Source: Neolewinella xylanilytica
GTDB taxonomy: Bacteria; Bacteroidota; Bacteroidia; Chitinophagales; Saprospiraceae
Direction: 5' to 3'
Length of the DNA: 64,000 bases
Assembly: GCF_002934605.1 (NCBI RefSeq)
Contig: NZ_PTJC01000005.1
Location: 2,354,184 to 2,418,183, forward strand
Numbering within the stretch: position 1 is the first letter of the stretch; each line of letters starts with the position of its first letter. Shown one piece after another: positions 27,852 through 36,325 of this stretch. The position numbers were made by a program, and so were the translations under genes. The notes under the pieces are model-generated. The model was not told the DNA's origin. It saw only the letters and a list, made by a program, of their open reading frames with translations, and searched no databases.

Positions 27852-28745
27852 ATGACTTTAGATCCCGCCGCCCTTCCCACCAAAGACCTGTACGGATTGC
27901 TATCCACTGCCGTCGCCCCCCGGCCGATTGCCTGTGCCGCTACCGTCGACGGTGCCGGCCGCGTCAACCTGAGTCCCTTTAGCTACTTCAACGTTTTCAG
28001 TACGGTACCGCCAATCCTGGTGTTTTCGCCGATTCGCCGGGGAAGGGACGGTAGCGCGAAGGATACGCTCGCGAATGTCCAGGAGGTAGCGGAGGTCACG
28101 ATCAACGTTGTCAACTTCGACATGGTCGAGCAGATGTCGCTGGCAAGCACGGAATACGAAAAGGGCGTCAATGAGTTTGAGAAGGCCGGCTTCACGGCGG
28201 TGGCCAGCGAAATCGTCAGGCCGCCCCGGGTGGGGGAGTCGCCGGTAAGTTTTGAATGCACGGTAGATCAGGTAGTTCCCCTCGGTGAGGGTGGGGGAGC
28301 CGGCAACCTCGTAGTCGCGCGGGTAGTTCGCATTCACCTCGATGAGGCCATGCTCGACGAGGCCGGCGTATTGGATACCGTCAAGCTCGACCTGGTAGCC
28401 CGGATGGGCGCGAGCTACTACTGCCGGGCAACGCCGGCTAGCCTCTTCGAGATCCCTAAACCGTTGCGAAATATGGGGATGGGCGTCGACGGATTGCCCG
28501 AACACATCCGGTTCAGCGAGGTCCTCACCGGTAACAATCTCGGTCGGCTCGGAAACCTGGAACGGCTGCCGGAAGCGGAGCAGCTGCGGGCGGTTTCCTC
28601 CCTTTCGGAAGTTGTTGCCGCACGCGCGGGGGGGCGAAATGCCCTGCACCGCCTCGCCCAACAATATCTGGAGCGCGGTGAAACCGAGAAAGCGCTGGCC
28701 GTCCTGCTGCTGGAATTGGATGGGAGTTCCCCAACCGGGCAGTGA
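27852..28745 (+). CDS. flavin reductase-like FMN-binding protein
   Basis: A 297-residue split-barrel FMN protein. The first 200 residues carry the flavin reductase-like pattern: LLSTAVAPRPIACAATVDGAGRVNLSPFSYFN, SPIRRGRDGSAKDTLAN, a VTINVVNFDMVEQM strand and FECTVDQVVPLG. The extra C-terminal 90 residues are helical and specific to longer members (DIM6/NTAB-like). It may supply reduced flavin to a monooxygenase or reduce another substrate. The position 78 nt after fahA on the same strand hints at aromatic metabolism, but that is inference. A copy of the dispersed GC repeat follows the stop. Confidence 0.85.
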   Translation: MTLDPAALPTKDLYGLLSTAVAPRPIACAATVDGAGRVNLSPFSYFNVFSTVPPILVFSPIRRGRDGSAKDTLANVQEVAEVTINVVNFDMVEQMSLASTEYEKGVNEFEKAGFTAVASEIVRPPRVGESPVSFECTVDQVVPLGEGGGAGNLVVARVVRIHLDEAMLDEAGVLDTVKLDLVARMGASYYCRATPASLFEIPKPLRNMGMGVDGLPEHIRFSEVLTGNNLGRLGNLERLPEAEQLRAVSSLSEVVAARAGGRNALHRLAQQYLERGETEKALAVLLLELDGSSPTGQ

Positions 28746-28753
28746 TTTACGTT

Positions 28754-28772
28754 GCACCCGCGCCCCGGCGCC
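28754..28772 (-). repeat. dispersed GC hairpin repeat, copy 3
   Basis: GCACCCGCGCCCCGGCGCC, reverse orientation, 8 nt after the flavin reductase stop codon. Confidence 0.6.
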
Positions 28773-28847
28773 CTCCTTTCATGTTGGGAAGCAAACCGGA
28801 TAACGAGGAAGCACCCGAACGACAGGATCCGGAGTAAGAGCCCGTAC

Positions 28848-28855
28848 TATCTTGC
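28848..28855 (+). promoter_or_regulatory. -7-like box TATCTTGC for thioesterase gene
   Basis: TATCTTGC (variant of TAnnTTTG) followed by GGACT and ATG 28861: the same 5-nt spacing to the start codon as at rmlD and doxX. Confidence 0.4.
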
Positions 28856-28860
28856 GGACT

Positions 28861-29283
28861 ATGAAAATTTCTACCGACGACTTTAGGGTACTCCACCGTT
28901 TTCCCGTGCACTGGGGGGATATGGATAGTGCGCAGCACGTCAATAACCTCGTCTACCTTCGGTGGGCCGAAACGGCGCGCGTACTTTACTTCCGGGACAT
29001 TGGTATTAACATCGATTTTGGGCCGGGGGATACCGGGGCGATCCTGGCGTACCAGGATTGTAAGTATACTTTTCCCATGCGGTACCCCGATACCGCGCTG
29101 GTGGGTACCCGGACGATCTCCGTCGCCCCGGATCGCTTCACTATGCAGACGGCCATCTTTTCGGCGGAGCACCAGCGCCTGGCGGCACTGACGGAGCAGG
29201 TCATCGTCCCCTATGACTACGGTACTTTAGCGAAGGCGCCGTTGCCTTCCGCCTGGGTAGAGCGAATCGAGGCAATCGGATAA
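28861..29283 (+). CDS. acyl-CoA thioesterase, 4HBT hotdog family
   Basis: A 140-residue hotdog-fold thioesterase. The catalytic segment VHWGDMDSAQHVNNLVYLRWAE matches the YbgC/4-hydroxybenzoyl-CoA thioesterase motif with the active Asp (normally in YxDTDxxGHVNN; here GDMDSAQHVNN). It is followed by YRFPMRYPDT-like strand (here YTFPMRYPDTALVGTRT). Probable cytosolic acyl-CoA hydrolase; substrate unknown. The start ATG 28861 is preferred to 28852 because the promoter box ends only 5 nt before it. It converges on the DUF4136 gene through a shared terminator. Confidence 0.88.
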   Translation: MKISTDDFRVLHRFPVHWGDMDSAQHVNNLVYLRWAETARVLYFRDIGINIDFGPGDTGAILAYQDCKYTFPMRYPDTALVGTRTISVAPDRFTMQTAIFSAEHQRLAALTEQVIVPYDYGTLAKAPLPSAWVERIEAIG

Positions 29284-29316
29284 AAAAAAGCCGTCACCGG
29301 GTGGTAACAGCCTTTT
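29282..29316. terminator. bidirectional rho-independent terminator
   Basis: Stem GCCGTCACC (29290-29298) / GGTAACAGC (29303-29311), 4-nt loop, two G-U pairs on the minus strand; A8 on the left gives U8 for the minus strand, TTTT on the right serves the plus strand. Confidence 0.75.
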
Positions 29317-29337
29317 CAAAGTCTTGGTAAGGGTGAC

Positions 29338-29943
29338 TTATTTGCGGGCACGGCCCTCGATGGGGTACTCGTCGAAAATGTCGTCAACCAACTGCGCGAT
29401 CTCCTCCGTGGTGGAACCGCTGTAAATGGCTTCGGAGGTCATGCCTTTCCAGACGGTGTTGCGGCTTTCGCGGTCGACCAGACTGATGATCAGCGTTCCT
29501 TCGGTGTAGTTGTAGGTATCGGTGTCGTAGCCCACTACCGACCCGTAATTGTAGAAGTCGTTGTAGTAATAGTTGTTATAGTAGGGGCTAACGGTGTTGA
29601 CGCCGTAGGTTCCGTAGGGGTAGGTAGCGTACACGGGATCGGTTGTGGTTTCTACTTCCTGGTTTCTTTTGACGCTGATGAGCACCAACAGATCGGGGTT
29701 ATCCCGGTCCATCTGGTAGCCTTCTTGTTGCATCTGGGTGTTGACCGTTTCAATAATGCGTTGGTTCACTTGCTCCTGATCGAGGTTGGAATCCTGCATT
29801 TCAATATCCGCATTTGGCAGGTAGGCGAATGTCCGGTACTTACTCAGATCGGCGTTCGTAGGTTGAGCGGTAGTAACCTGGGGTCCACAGCTGACAACGA
29901 AAAGGGCAAAAACGAATAAAGTGATGGTAGTTAAAATCTTCAT
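29338..29943 (-). CDS. DUF4136 lipoprotein
   Basis: A 201-residue lipoprotein: the N-terminal helix ends in the lipobox FVVSCGP. The DUF4136 core shows LSKYRTFAYLPNAD, a helix NQRIIETVNTQMQQEGYQ, PDLLVLISVKRNQEVETTT, a Tyr/Asn-rich loop (about 110-140, many YNNYYYNDF-type residues), then GTLIISLVDRESRNTVWKGMTSEAIY. The family is widespread in Gram-negatives with unknown function. It ends at the shared terminator. A hairpin GTGTTAA/TTAACAC lies about 90 nt upstream of its start, possibly in its control region. Confidence 0.85.
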   Translation of the reverse strand: MKILTTITLFVFALFVVSCGPQVTTAQPTNADLSKYRTFAYLPNADIEMQDSNLDQEQVNQRIIETVNTQMQQEGYQMDRDNPDLLVLISVKRNQEVETTTDPVYATYPYGTYGVNTVSPYYNNYYYNDFYNYGSVVGYDTDTYNYTEGTLIISLVDRESRNTVWKGMTSEAIYSGSTTEEIAQLVDDIFDEYPIEGRARK

Positions 29944-30054
29944 AGTGTTATAGTTATAGGTTGCAAATCTTGCTTGTGATTGGAAAACACAGTGCAGGGG
30001 GTGATGTTCCCTTTAATACCTTAATCCGGTGTTAAAAGCCCTATTAACACAAAT

Positions 30055-30083
30055 AAAAAGGGTCCGACCGAGCGGTCGAACCC
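30055..30083 (-). terminator. rho-independent terminator after hsp20
   Basis: On the minus strand: GGGTTCGACCG, loop CT, CGGTCGGACCC, then TTTTT (30055-30059). 11-bp stem with one G-U pair, 28 nt past the hsp20 stop. Confidence 0.8.
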
Positions 30084-30110
30084 TGGTTCATGGACAAAAC
30101 ATGGGGCAGT

Positions 30111-30551
30111 CTAGGCGACTTCGATTTGCCGTGCCGGCTTCTCCCGGGCGGTTTCCCGCTTGGGCAGTCGTAGTCGCAGAATGCCATCCTGATAGGAGGC
30201 CTCGATCTGCGCATCGTCAACGATCTGGTTGTCCAGGTTGAAACTGCGCTGGAAGGATTGATAGCTGAATTCGCGGCGGGAATAACGGCCGTTTTCGGTT
30301 TCGTCCTTTTCTTCGTGCCGTACCTCGCTGCTGATGGTCAGCCGGTTGTTGTGTAACTCAATGGTGAAGTCGTCCTTATTCATGCCGGGCGCCGCCATTT
30401 CGACGAGGTATTCGTCACCCGTTTCCTTGACGTTAACCGAAGGCAGGGTAGTGGTGGTGCTGGAGAAGTTACGATCTCGCCAGTTGAACAGTTGATTCCA
30501 GTCATCATCCAAAAATCTGGAGACGACGGGCAAAATGCTATTGCTACGCAT
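30111..30551 (-). CDS. small heat shock protein, Hsp20/alpha-crystallin family
   Basis: ATP-independent chaperone of 146 residues that holds unfolding proteins. The alpha-crystallin domain runs from about residue 35: VNVKETGDEYLVEMAAPGMNKDDF, LTISSEVRHEEK, SYQSFQRSFNLDN, and the hallmark C-terminal strand GILRLRLPKRE (normally GVL-x-V-x-LPK). The C-terminal tail ARQIEVA includes an I-x-V anchoring motif (IEV). Start ATG 30551. It is a single-gene unit with its own terminator. A heat-response promoter is expected in the AT-rich gap 30552-30738, but I see no canonical element that I trust. Confidence 0.93.
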   Translation of the reverse strand: MRSNSILPVVSRFLDDDWNQLFNWRDRNFSSTTTTLPSVNVKETGDEYLVEMAAPGMNKDDFTIELHNNRLTISSEVRHEEKDETENGRYSRREFSYQSFQRSFNLDNQIVDDAQIEASYQDGILRLRLPKRETAREKPARQIEVA

Positions 30552-30738
30552 GACTCATGGATTTAAATGAAAGAATGAAATGTCGATTTCCCAATTTGCA
30601 AATTTTATGCACATTTGGGCAAAACTGAATTTTTGTCAGCGGAACGCAAAGTTGGCCGGCCAAGGCCCTGTCAAAAGTTATCGCGTTTGTCATGCAGCTA
30701 GACACAACCTTGTACGCGTGCCAATCCTTTGGGGTTAA

Positions 30739-32634
30739 ATGACGGACAAGCAAATAGCCGAGATTGCCCGACTGCGGGAGTTGATCGATCTGGAACGGAA
30801 GGAAGAGCGACGCCTGCATTTAGAAGTCATCCAGGCCATGCCATTGGTGCAGCGAGTGGAGAAGGGGTACAGCTGGTATCCCGTTCAGGTACTGGAATCG
30901 GACTACGGCATTGGCGAACGGCCCTACGTCATCCTGAGCCGGGAGGGAGAAGAAGCCCACCAGTTCCGGGCCGGTACCTCTGTCAATCTCTTTACGGTAC
31001 AACCCGAAGCTGAATCGCCCCAGCGCAGCGGGGTAATCCAGTACGTCAAGAAGAACCGGATGAAGATCATCCTGGGCGGAGAAGAAGCGCCTTCCTGGCT
31101 GAACCGCGGCGGGGTGGGGGTGGACCTGATGTTCGATGAGCGCACCTACGTGGAAATGGACAAAGCCATGGAGCGTATCGCTTCGGCCCGCGGCGACCGG
31201 ACCGCCGAGCTCCGGGACGTGATTATGGGCGAACGGCCCACTGAATATTTACCGGTCCCCCATTCCGCAGTGGCCGATCTGTACGAGCTCAACGACAGCC
31301 AGCGGGAGGCCGTTCGGGAAGTGCTGGCCGCCCGACATTTGAGCCTCATCCACGGACCGCCGGGCACGGGGAAGACCACCACCCTGGTGGCGGCGGTGAG
31401 CAAACTGGTGGAAACGGAATCTACCGTCCTGTTCTGTGCGCCGAGCAACAGCGCGGCCGATCTGGTCACCCTGCGGATGGCGGCCCGGGGTATCCGGGTA
31501 GTCCGAACGGGCAACATCAGCCGGGTAGAGGATGACGTCATGCAGCATACCCTGGAGGTGCAGTTAGCCGGTCATCCGGATACCAAGCAGATCAAGAAGT
31601 TGCGACAGGAGGCCGCCGAGCTGCGGCGCAAAGCGTCGCGCATGCGGGGCGGCCGCGACAAGGGGATGACCTTCGCCGAAGCCGGTCGGCTTAGTGGTTG
31701 GGCCCGCCAGCTCGAGGATCATGTACTCGACCACGTGCTGGATAGCGCCCAGGTGATCGTATGCACCCTGGTAGGCGCGGCCAGCTCGGTGCTCGGCGAT
31801 CGCCAATTCAAGACCTGCATCATCGATGAGGCCGCCCAGGCCCTCGAGCCGGCTACCTGGATCCCCATTGCCAAATCGAACCGGGTCGTTCTGGCGGGGG
31901 ATCCCTTTCAGCTCCCTCCGACGGTCAAGAGCAAGGATGCCGAGCGGGGCGGTTTCGGGGTGACGCTGCTGGAGAAGTGCCTCGCCGTTCACGGCCGGAA
32001 TGCGCTGCTCAACGTCCAGTACCGGATGAACGAGCGCATCATGGGCTTCAGCAATGAATATTTCTACGCGGGTAAGCTGATGGCCGGACCCGGCATCGCG
32101 GAGCGTACGCTACCGGGGGTGAGCCTGCAGGAGAGCGTCGTCTTCATCGATACGGCGGGCACCGGCTTCGAGGAGAAGCTGCATCCCCAGTTCAAGAGCC
32201 GGTACAACGATGGGGAGATCGACCTGCTGATCGAGCATCTCATCCTCTTGCGCGGTAGTATCCCGCCCGAAGCACCGCTGCCCCGGGTGGCGGTGATCAG
32301 TCCGTACCGCGAGCAGGTAGTGCGCGCGGAGGAACGCATCGAGGCGGTGGCGACCCTGGACGAGCTCGACATTACGGTCAACACCGTGGACGGATTTCAG
32401 GGTCGCGAGCGGGCCGTCGTGTATCTCTCGCTGGTCCGCAGCAATACCCGGAGCGAGATCGGGTTTTTGTCCGATTACCGCCGCATGAACGTAGCCCTGA
32501 CGCGGGCCAAACTCCAACTGGTAGTGATCGGCGACAGCGCCACCATCGGTAACGACCCCTTCTTTGGCGGTTTCCTGGAGTACGTCGAACGCAGCGGGAC
32601 GTACCAGACGGCCTGGGAATATATGGCTAGCTAA
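30739..32634 (+). CDS. SF1B helicase, UPF1/IGHMBP2-like
   Basis: A 631-residue superfamily 1 DNA/RNA helicase. N-terminal helical region (about 1-40, LRELIDLERKEERRLHLE) and a beta-barrel domain 1B precede the motor. Motifs: Q region LNDSQREAV, Walker A LIHGPPGTGKTTTL (about 206), Ia LFCAPSNSAAD, Walker B/DEAA CIIDEAAQALEP, motif III VLAGDPFQLPPT, IV YRMNERIM, V TVDGFQGRERAVVYLSLVRSN and VI YRRMNVALTRAK. The size fits the bacterial group of the TIGR00376 type. Predicted 5'-3' helicase in DNA or RNA metabolism. Stand-alone gene; the next gene has its own promoter. Confidence 0.92.
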   Translation: MTDKQIAEIARLRELIDLERKEERRLHLEVIQAMPLVQRVEKGYSWYPVQVLESDYGIGERPYVILSREGEEAHQFRAGTSVNLFTVQPEAESPQRSGVIQYVKKNRMKIILGGEEAPSWLNRGGVGVDLMFDERTYVEMDKAMERIASARGDRTAELRDVIMGERPTEYLPVPHSAVADLYELNDSQREAVREVLAARHLSLIHGPPGTGKTTTLVAAVSKLVETESTVLFCAPSNSAADLVTLRMAARGIRVVRTGNISRVEDDVMQHTLEVQLAGHPDTKQIKKLRQEAAELRRKASRMRGGRDKGMTFAEAGRLSGWARQLEDHVLDHVLDSAQVIVCTLVGAASSVLGDRQFKTCIIDEAAQALEPATWIPIAKSNRVVLAGDPFQLPPTVKSKDAERGGFGVTLLEKCLAVHGRNALLNVQYRMNERIMGFSNEYFYAGKLMAGPGIAERTLPGVSLQESVVFIDTAGTGFEEKLHPQFKSRYNDGEIDLLIEHLILLRGSIPPEAPLPRVAVISPYREQVVRAEERIEAVATLDELDITVNTVDGFQGRERAVVYLSLVRSNTRSEIGFLSDYRRMNVALTRAKLQLVVIGDSATIGNDPFFGGFLEYVERSGTYQTAWEYMAS

Positions 32635-32664
32635 ATCGAATCAATTAGGTCGGAAGGCTTACGA

Positions 32665-32693
32665 TTGCGGGGGATGGAAAAGTAGTAGCTTTG
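32665..32693 (+). promoter_or_regulatory. Bacteroidota promoter for FKBP lipoprotein gene
   Basis: TTG (32665-32667), 18-nt spacer, TAGCTTTG (32686-32693), then 22 nt to ATG 32716. Both elements match the Bacteroidota -33/-7 consensus. Confidence 0.65.
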
Positions 32694-32715
32694 CCGCCCA
32701 TTAAAACCCTATGGT

Positions 32716-33207
32716 ATGTTTAACCTGCGTTTTCTACTGATTTTACCCGTCCTCGTGTTCGTGACCAGCTGTGGTAGCGACGATGACATCGAGCTGCCTC
32801 CCTGCGAAAGCGAAACGATTTCGATCGAAGCGTTTGCTGCCGCGGACACCATAATGTATTCGGAGCTTGACACTACCGGCTTGTTATATTTCATCGTCGA
32901 TTCCGGCACGGTGGAGCGGCCTACCGAAACGAGCACCGTCGTGGCCAACTACCGCGGCATCTTTACCGATGGCCAGATTTTCGACCAGACCAACACTACC
33001 GCCGGACCGGCCACTTTCGCGTTGTCCAATGTGATTGAGGGTTGGCAATTGGGGGTACCACTCATCGGAGAAGGAGGAGAAATTCGCCTGTTGATTCCTT
33101 CGGAACTCGCTTACGGAAGCCAGCCGCGGTACGATCAATTTCAGCGCTGTGTTATTCCCGCGAATTCCGACCTGGTATTCGATATTCGGTTGGAGGAGAT
33201 CCGCTAA
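32716..33207 (+). CDS. FKBP-type peptidyl-prolyl isomerase, lipoprotein
   Basis: A 163-residue lipoprotein: signal MFNLRFLLILPVLVFVTSC followed by an Asp-rich linker. The FKBP domain follows (about 60-163): TSTVVANYRGIFTDGQIFDQT, FALSNVIEGWQLGVPLIGEGGEIRLLIPSELAYGS, and NSDLVFDIRLEEI. These cover the substrate-pocket residues (Tyr, Phe/Asp, Val-Ile-x-Gly-Trp, Tyr). It probably assists folding in the periplasm or at the outer membrane. An overlapping ATG at 32711 is out of frame. Its stop is followed at once by a copy of the GC hairpin repeat and the 78-bp palindrome. Confidence 0.9.
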   Translation: MFNLRFLLILPVLVFVTSCGSDDDIELPPCESETISIEAFAAADTIMYSELDTTGLLYFIVDSGTVERPTETSTVVANYRGIFTDGQIFDQTNTTAGPATFALSNVIEGWQLGVPLIGEGGEIRLLIPSELAYGSQPRYDQFQRCVIPANSDLVFDIRLEEIR

Positions 33208-33229
33208 TTGGGCGCCGGAGCGCGGGTGG
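33208..33229 (+). repeat. dispersed GC hairpin repeat, copy 4
   Basis: Begins right after the FKBP stop codon; core GCGCCGGAGCGCGGGTGG (33212-33229). Abuts the nested palindrome. Confidence 0.6.
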
Positions 33230-33303
33230 CTAGCCGACCTGACACATCGGATGTCTGACGTTTTGTCAGGGCCTGACACATCCGATGTCTAGCGGCTGGC
33301 CAC
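33226..33303. repeat. 78-bp nested palindrome between FKBP and CIA30 genes
   Basis: Outer arms GTGGCTAGCCG (33226-33236) and CGGCTGGCCAC (33293-33303) match 10 of 11. Inside, two 19-bp direct copies of CCTGACACATC[GC]GATGTCT (33238-33256, 33272-33290) are near-palindromic, so CATCGGATGT pairs with ACATCCGATG, and the centre CTGAC-GTTTT-GTCAG closes the fold. It overlaps the CIA30 stop codon (33289-33291). Confidence 0.7.
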
Positions 33304-33834
33304 CCCGATCCAGTCCAGCAAAACCACGAAGTCCTGCTCCTTCCCGTTGCCGATCATGAACTGCAGTTTGTGGACCGGCCCCCCGTCGAATTCCGGTACG
33401 TCGACCGGTTCGCCGTGGTGCTTGGCTTCCATTATCCCGAAGGGAATGGTCACCGTTTGCCACTCCCCGGAAGTCGGGAAGGTGGCCTCGTGCATGAATT
33501 CCTGGTCCCGCTTCGACTGTACGCGTAAGGTGTAGGATTTTCCGTCGCCCTTGAGCCGGACGGTAAAGGCTTTTTCCCCGCTCACGTCGGCGTCTCCTTC
33601 CAGGACACGCTCAATGGAGGAAAAGCCCCCGTCGTTCGCCAGGGAAACGTGACCGTAGAAGCGGCCGTGTCCGTCGTCGGTAACGGTGAAGTGGCCTTCG
33701 GATTGGCCTCCCATAACTACGTCGTCTTCTACCTCCCACTCATCGGTGGAGTCGGGAGTGAAGTCGTACAGGCGGTTAGAATTTTGCATAAGGAAGGAGC
33801 TAAGGAGGAGAAGCGGGAAGAGGAGATTCGGCAT
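33289..33834 (-). CDS. CIA30 family protein
   Basis: A 181-residue protein whose N-terminus (MPNLLFPLLLLSSFLMQ) looks like a short signal or anchor. The CIA30 (complex I intermediate-associated 30-like) domain shows YDFTPDSTDEWEVEDDVVMGGQSEGHFTV, GRFYGHVSLANDGGFSSI, YTLRVQSKRDQEFMHEATFPTSGEWQTVTIPF and a C-terminal LQFMIGNGKEQDFVVLLDWIGV. It is a jelly-roll, carbohydrate-binding-like fold; bacterial members have no proven role. Its last three codons and stop lie inside the 78-bp palindrome shared with the convergent FKBP gene. Confidence 0.85.
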   Translation of the reverse strand: MPNLLFPLLLLSSFLMQNSNRLYDFTPDSTDEWEVEDDVVMGGQSEGHFTVTDDGHGRFYGHVSLANDGGFSSIERVLEGDADVSGEKAFTVRLKGDGKSYTLRVQSKRDQEFMHEATFPTSGEWQTVTIPFGIMEAKHHGEPVDVPEFDGGPVHKLQFMIGNGKEQDFVVLLDWIGVASR

Positions 33835-33915
33835 GGCGTGGATGACCGCAGAGGCGGCACGGCTGTTTTGGTAGAAGCCGGGCCGGGGGGCATTATGTTC
33901 GATATGGATAGCCGC

Positions 33916-36246
33916 CTACTTTTCCGTACCCCAGGCTTTGTTGGGTTCCGGGCCCACGGTCAATTCCAGAAGGCCACCTTCCCGGTAGCGGGCGAACGGT
34001 AGGGTGACCCGGCTCCAATCCTGGCCGTTGAGCCGGGCGGATTGCAGAAAAAGGTTCCGGCCAGGGTCACCGGCAGTGCGGATGGTGAAGGTGGCTCCCG
34101 GGTAGTAATCGGGGTTCAGCTGTATAGCCACCTCATCGAAAAGCGGGGTGGTGATCTCGTAACCGGGCTCGGTTGCCGCGGCCCCGTCGACGCTGAACAG
34201 CCCGATCGCCATCAGCACGCCCAGGGCTCCCATCTGTCCCTGGTCTTCGTCGCCGTGGTAGCCCCCGTAAGGGTCGGTATCCGCGTACCGCTCCTTCACG
34301 GCCCGTACCCACTTCTGGCTCAACCAGGGAGCGCCGGCCTTATTGAAGAGATGGGCCATGCCGGTACTGGGCTGATTGGCGTAGTCGACCCAGTTGACCG
34401 CATGGTTTTTGTCGTTCGCTCCCTGCCAGTTTGCCTGCTGCTTTTCGAAGCTGGCGTTCAGCCGGCTCACGTAGGCTTCCCGGCCGCCGAATAGCCTAAT
34501 GAGCCCCTCGGTATCGTGGGGAACGTAGAAGGTGTAGATCGCCGAATTGGCCTCGCAGAACCCCCGGGCGCTGAACTGGTCCTGCTCCGCAACGGGAGCG
34601 AAGCCTTCCATCCAGCTGCCATCGAGTTCCCGGGGCCGCATCCAACCGGTGCGCTCGTCCCAGAGGTGGCGATAATTGGTCGACCGCTCCGTAAATAGGG
34701 CATCGTCTTCCTCCTTTCCCAGTTTGCGGGCGAGCTGCGCCAGACACCAATCCTGGTAGGCATATTCCAGCGTCATGGAGGCGCCGTCCTTGTGGTAACC
34801 GTTGCCGGGCAGGCCTTCGGGCACGTAGCCCCGGTTGACGTAGTAGTCCATGCCGCCGCCCAAGCGGGTATGGTGCTCGTAGCCGGCCTTATCTCGGATG
34901 CCGCCGGGGAAAGCGTTCTTGCGCAAGCCGGCGTATACCGTATCGACGTCGAATCCGCGGTGAATGCCGTGGTTGATCGCCGTAGCGAAGAACGACGCCG
35001 CCGGATCCCCGATCATCACGAAGGTGTAGTTACCGCCGGAAGGCCCCCGCGGGATCATGCCGCCATTCTGGTACATCGCCTGCATCGTGGCGCCGAAGCC
35101 GTCCATCCGCTCCGGGTAGGCCAGGGCCCAGAGGATGTTGAGCGACCAGTGGCTGCCCCACCAGGCGTCGAAGTTGTAGTGGGGAAAGCGGGGGCTACCG
35201 TCTTCGGCGAGGGGCATCGTCCGCACGATGGTTTGCTCCCCCGTATTATCGGCGTACTTGCCATCAAAATCACTGACGATCCGGCGACCCAGCAGGCTGT
35301 GCCACAGGTCGGTATAGAACTTTACCCGGTGTGCTTTGGAGCCGCCGGTGACCCGGATCTTTCCCAGTTCTTCGTTCCACTCCCGCCGGCTATCCTCCAC
35401 CACTGCGTCGAAATCCCAGTGATCGAGCTCCCGGACCAGGTTCTGCCGCGCCCCGCCGACGGAGGTATAGGATAGGGCCACCTTCAATTGCAGGCGCTGC
35501 AGGGTATCCGCGAAGCTGAGGTAGGCCCCCGCGTCCTTTCCGCCCACGGAACTGATCCGGCCGGGAAGCGGCTGTCCGTTCACCCAGCCCCCGAAGGCCT
35601 TCATTGGCGTATCGGTGCGCGCGACGAAGTACACGGTGAAGGGCTTCGGCCGGCGGTTGGTCGGGCCCATCACCGCAAAGCCCTCGATCTCGGTGTCCGA
35701 TACTAGGCGGACCTCGGAGTACAGGGTGGAGTCGTGCGCCAGAAAAGTCCCGGTGTCGAAGTAGAGGTACCGGTCTTTCCCGTCGTTCGAGAAGCCATAG
35801 CGATGCATCCCCACCCGCGTGGTACTGGTCAATTCCGCCGTGATGCCGTAGCGATCTAGGTAGAGCCGGTGGTAGCCGGGGCTAACCTCCTCGGTGTCGT
35901 GGCGGAAGGGCGACTGGTAATCGTCCGGTCCGTGATGGCCGCGCATCTCGCCCGTGGCGGGCATGACGGGTATGCCGGAGATCTGCCAACCATGGATGTG
36001 GCTGAAGCCCTTAACGGAAGTGCTGTCGTAGAGGTAGCCGCTTTCCCAGCTGCCGCGGAGCTGGGTGTCCGGACTAAGGTTGACCATTCCGAAGGGCCGG
36101 CTGGCGGAGCTGAAGTAGAACCAGCGCGACTTGTGGGTGTCGATCAGGGGATTCACCAAAGCGGCATAATCCGTGGTATCGGCGGGTTGGCTACGTACCG
36201 CGGGAAGGAGCAAAAAGTAGAATTGGAGTAGGATCAGGTACCGCAT
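33916..36246 (-). CDS. GH92 family glycosidase (alpha-1,2-mannosidase-like)
   Basis: An exported 776-residue enzyme from ATG 36246 (MRYLILLQFYFLLLPAVRSQ signal). GH92 hallmarks: LVNPLIDTHKS, RPFGMVNLSPDT, GFSHIHGWQISGIPVMP, AWWGSHWSLNILWALAYPE, GMIPRGPSGGNYTFVMIGDPA, ASMTLEYAYQDWCLAQLA, WVDYANQPSTGMAHLFN and GYHGDEDQGQMGALGVLMAIGLF with the general acid/base Glu and Asp cluster (GDEDQGQ). GH92 enzymes are Ca-dependent exo-acting alpha-mannosidases on N-glycan-like chains; one odd point is the replacement of the typical N-terminal GTxxxGNxxPGAxxPFG block by a shortened form. Downstream of rhaM by 80 nt on the same strand. Confidence 0.88.
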   Translation of the reverse strand: MRYLILLQFYFLLLPAVRSQPADTTDYAALVNPLIDTHKSRWFYFSSASRPFGMVNLSPDTQLRGSWESGYLYDSTSVKGFSHIHGWQISGIPVMPATGEMRGHHGPDDYQSPFRHDTEEVSPGYHRLYLDRYGITAELTSTTRVGMHRYGFSNDGKDRYLYFDTGTFLAHDSTLYSEVRLVSDTEIEGFAVMGPTNRRPKPFTVYFVARTDTPMKAFGGWVNGQPLPGRISSVGGKDAGAYLSFADTLQRLQLKVALSYTSVGGARQNLVRELDHWDFDAVVEDSRREWNEELGKIRVTGGSKAHRVKFYTDLWHSLLGRRIVSDFDGKYADNTGEQTIVRTMPLAEDGSPRFPHYNFDAWWGSHWSLNILWALAYPERMDGFGATMQAMYQNGGMIPRGPSGGNYTFVMIGDPAASFFATAINHGIHRGFDVDTVYAGLRKNAFPGGIRDKAGYEHHTRLGGGMDYYVNRGYVPEGLPGNGYHKDGASMTLEYAYQDWCLAQLARKLGKEEDDALFTERSTNYRHLWDERTGWMRPRELDGSWMEGFAPVAEQDQFSARGFCEANSAIYTFYVPHDTEGLIRLFGGREAYVSRLNASFEKQQANWQGANDKNHAVNWVDYANQPSTGMAHLFNKAGAPWLSQKWVRAVKERYADTDPYGGYHGDEDQGQMGALGVLMAIGLFSVDGAAATEPGYEITTPLFDEVAIQLNPDYYPGATFTIRTAGDPGRNLFLQSARLNGQDWSRVTLPFARYREGGLLELTVGPEPNKAWGTEK

Positions 36247-36270
36247 GTATCGACTTTGCCGAGAAGGTAC

Positions 36271-36294
36271 TGCACCCGCGCTCCGGCGCAAAAA
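36271..36294 (-). repeat. dispersed GC hairpin repeat, copy 5
   Basis: Core GCACCCGCGCTCCGGCGC (36272-36289), in the gap between rhaM and the GH92 gene, just upstream of the GH92 start. Confidence 0.6.
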
Positions 36295-36325
36295 ATATAC
36301 CTCGGGTACCGGGCCACAAAAGGCC

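Noticed and set aside
30029..30050. GTGTTAA/TTAACAC hairpin as a terminator
   Set aside because: No U-tract on either strand, and a much better terminator for hsp20 lies 10 nt away; may be regulatory for the DUF4136 gene.
30544..30819. 91-residue minus-strand frame covering the hsp20 upstream region
   Set aside because: Overlaps the helicase start and the AT-rich control region; composition not protein-like.
34792..35475. 227-residue plus-strand frame inside the GH92 gene
   Set aside because: Antisense of conserved GH92 catalytic blocks; no promoter or homology.
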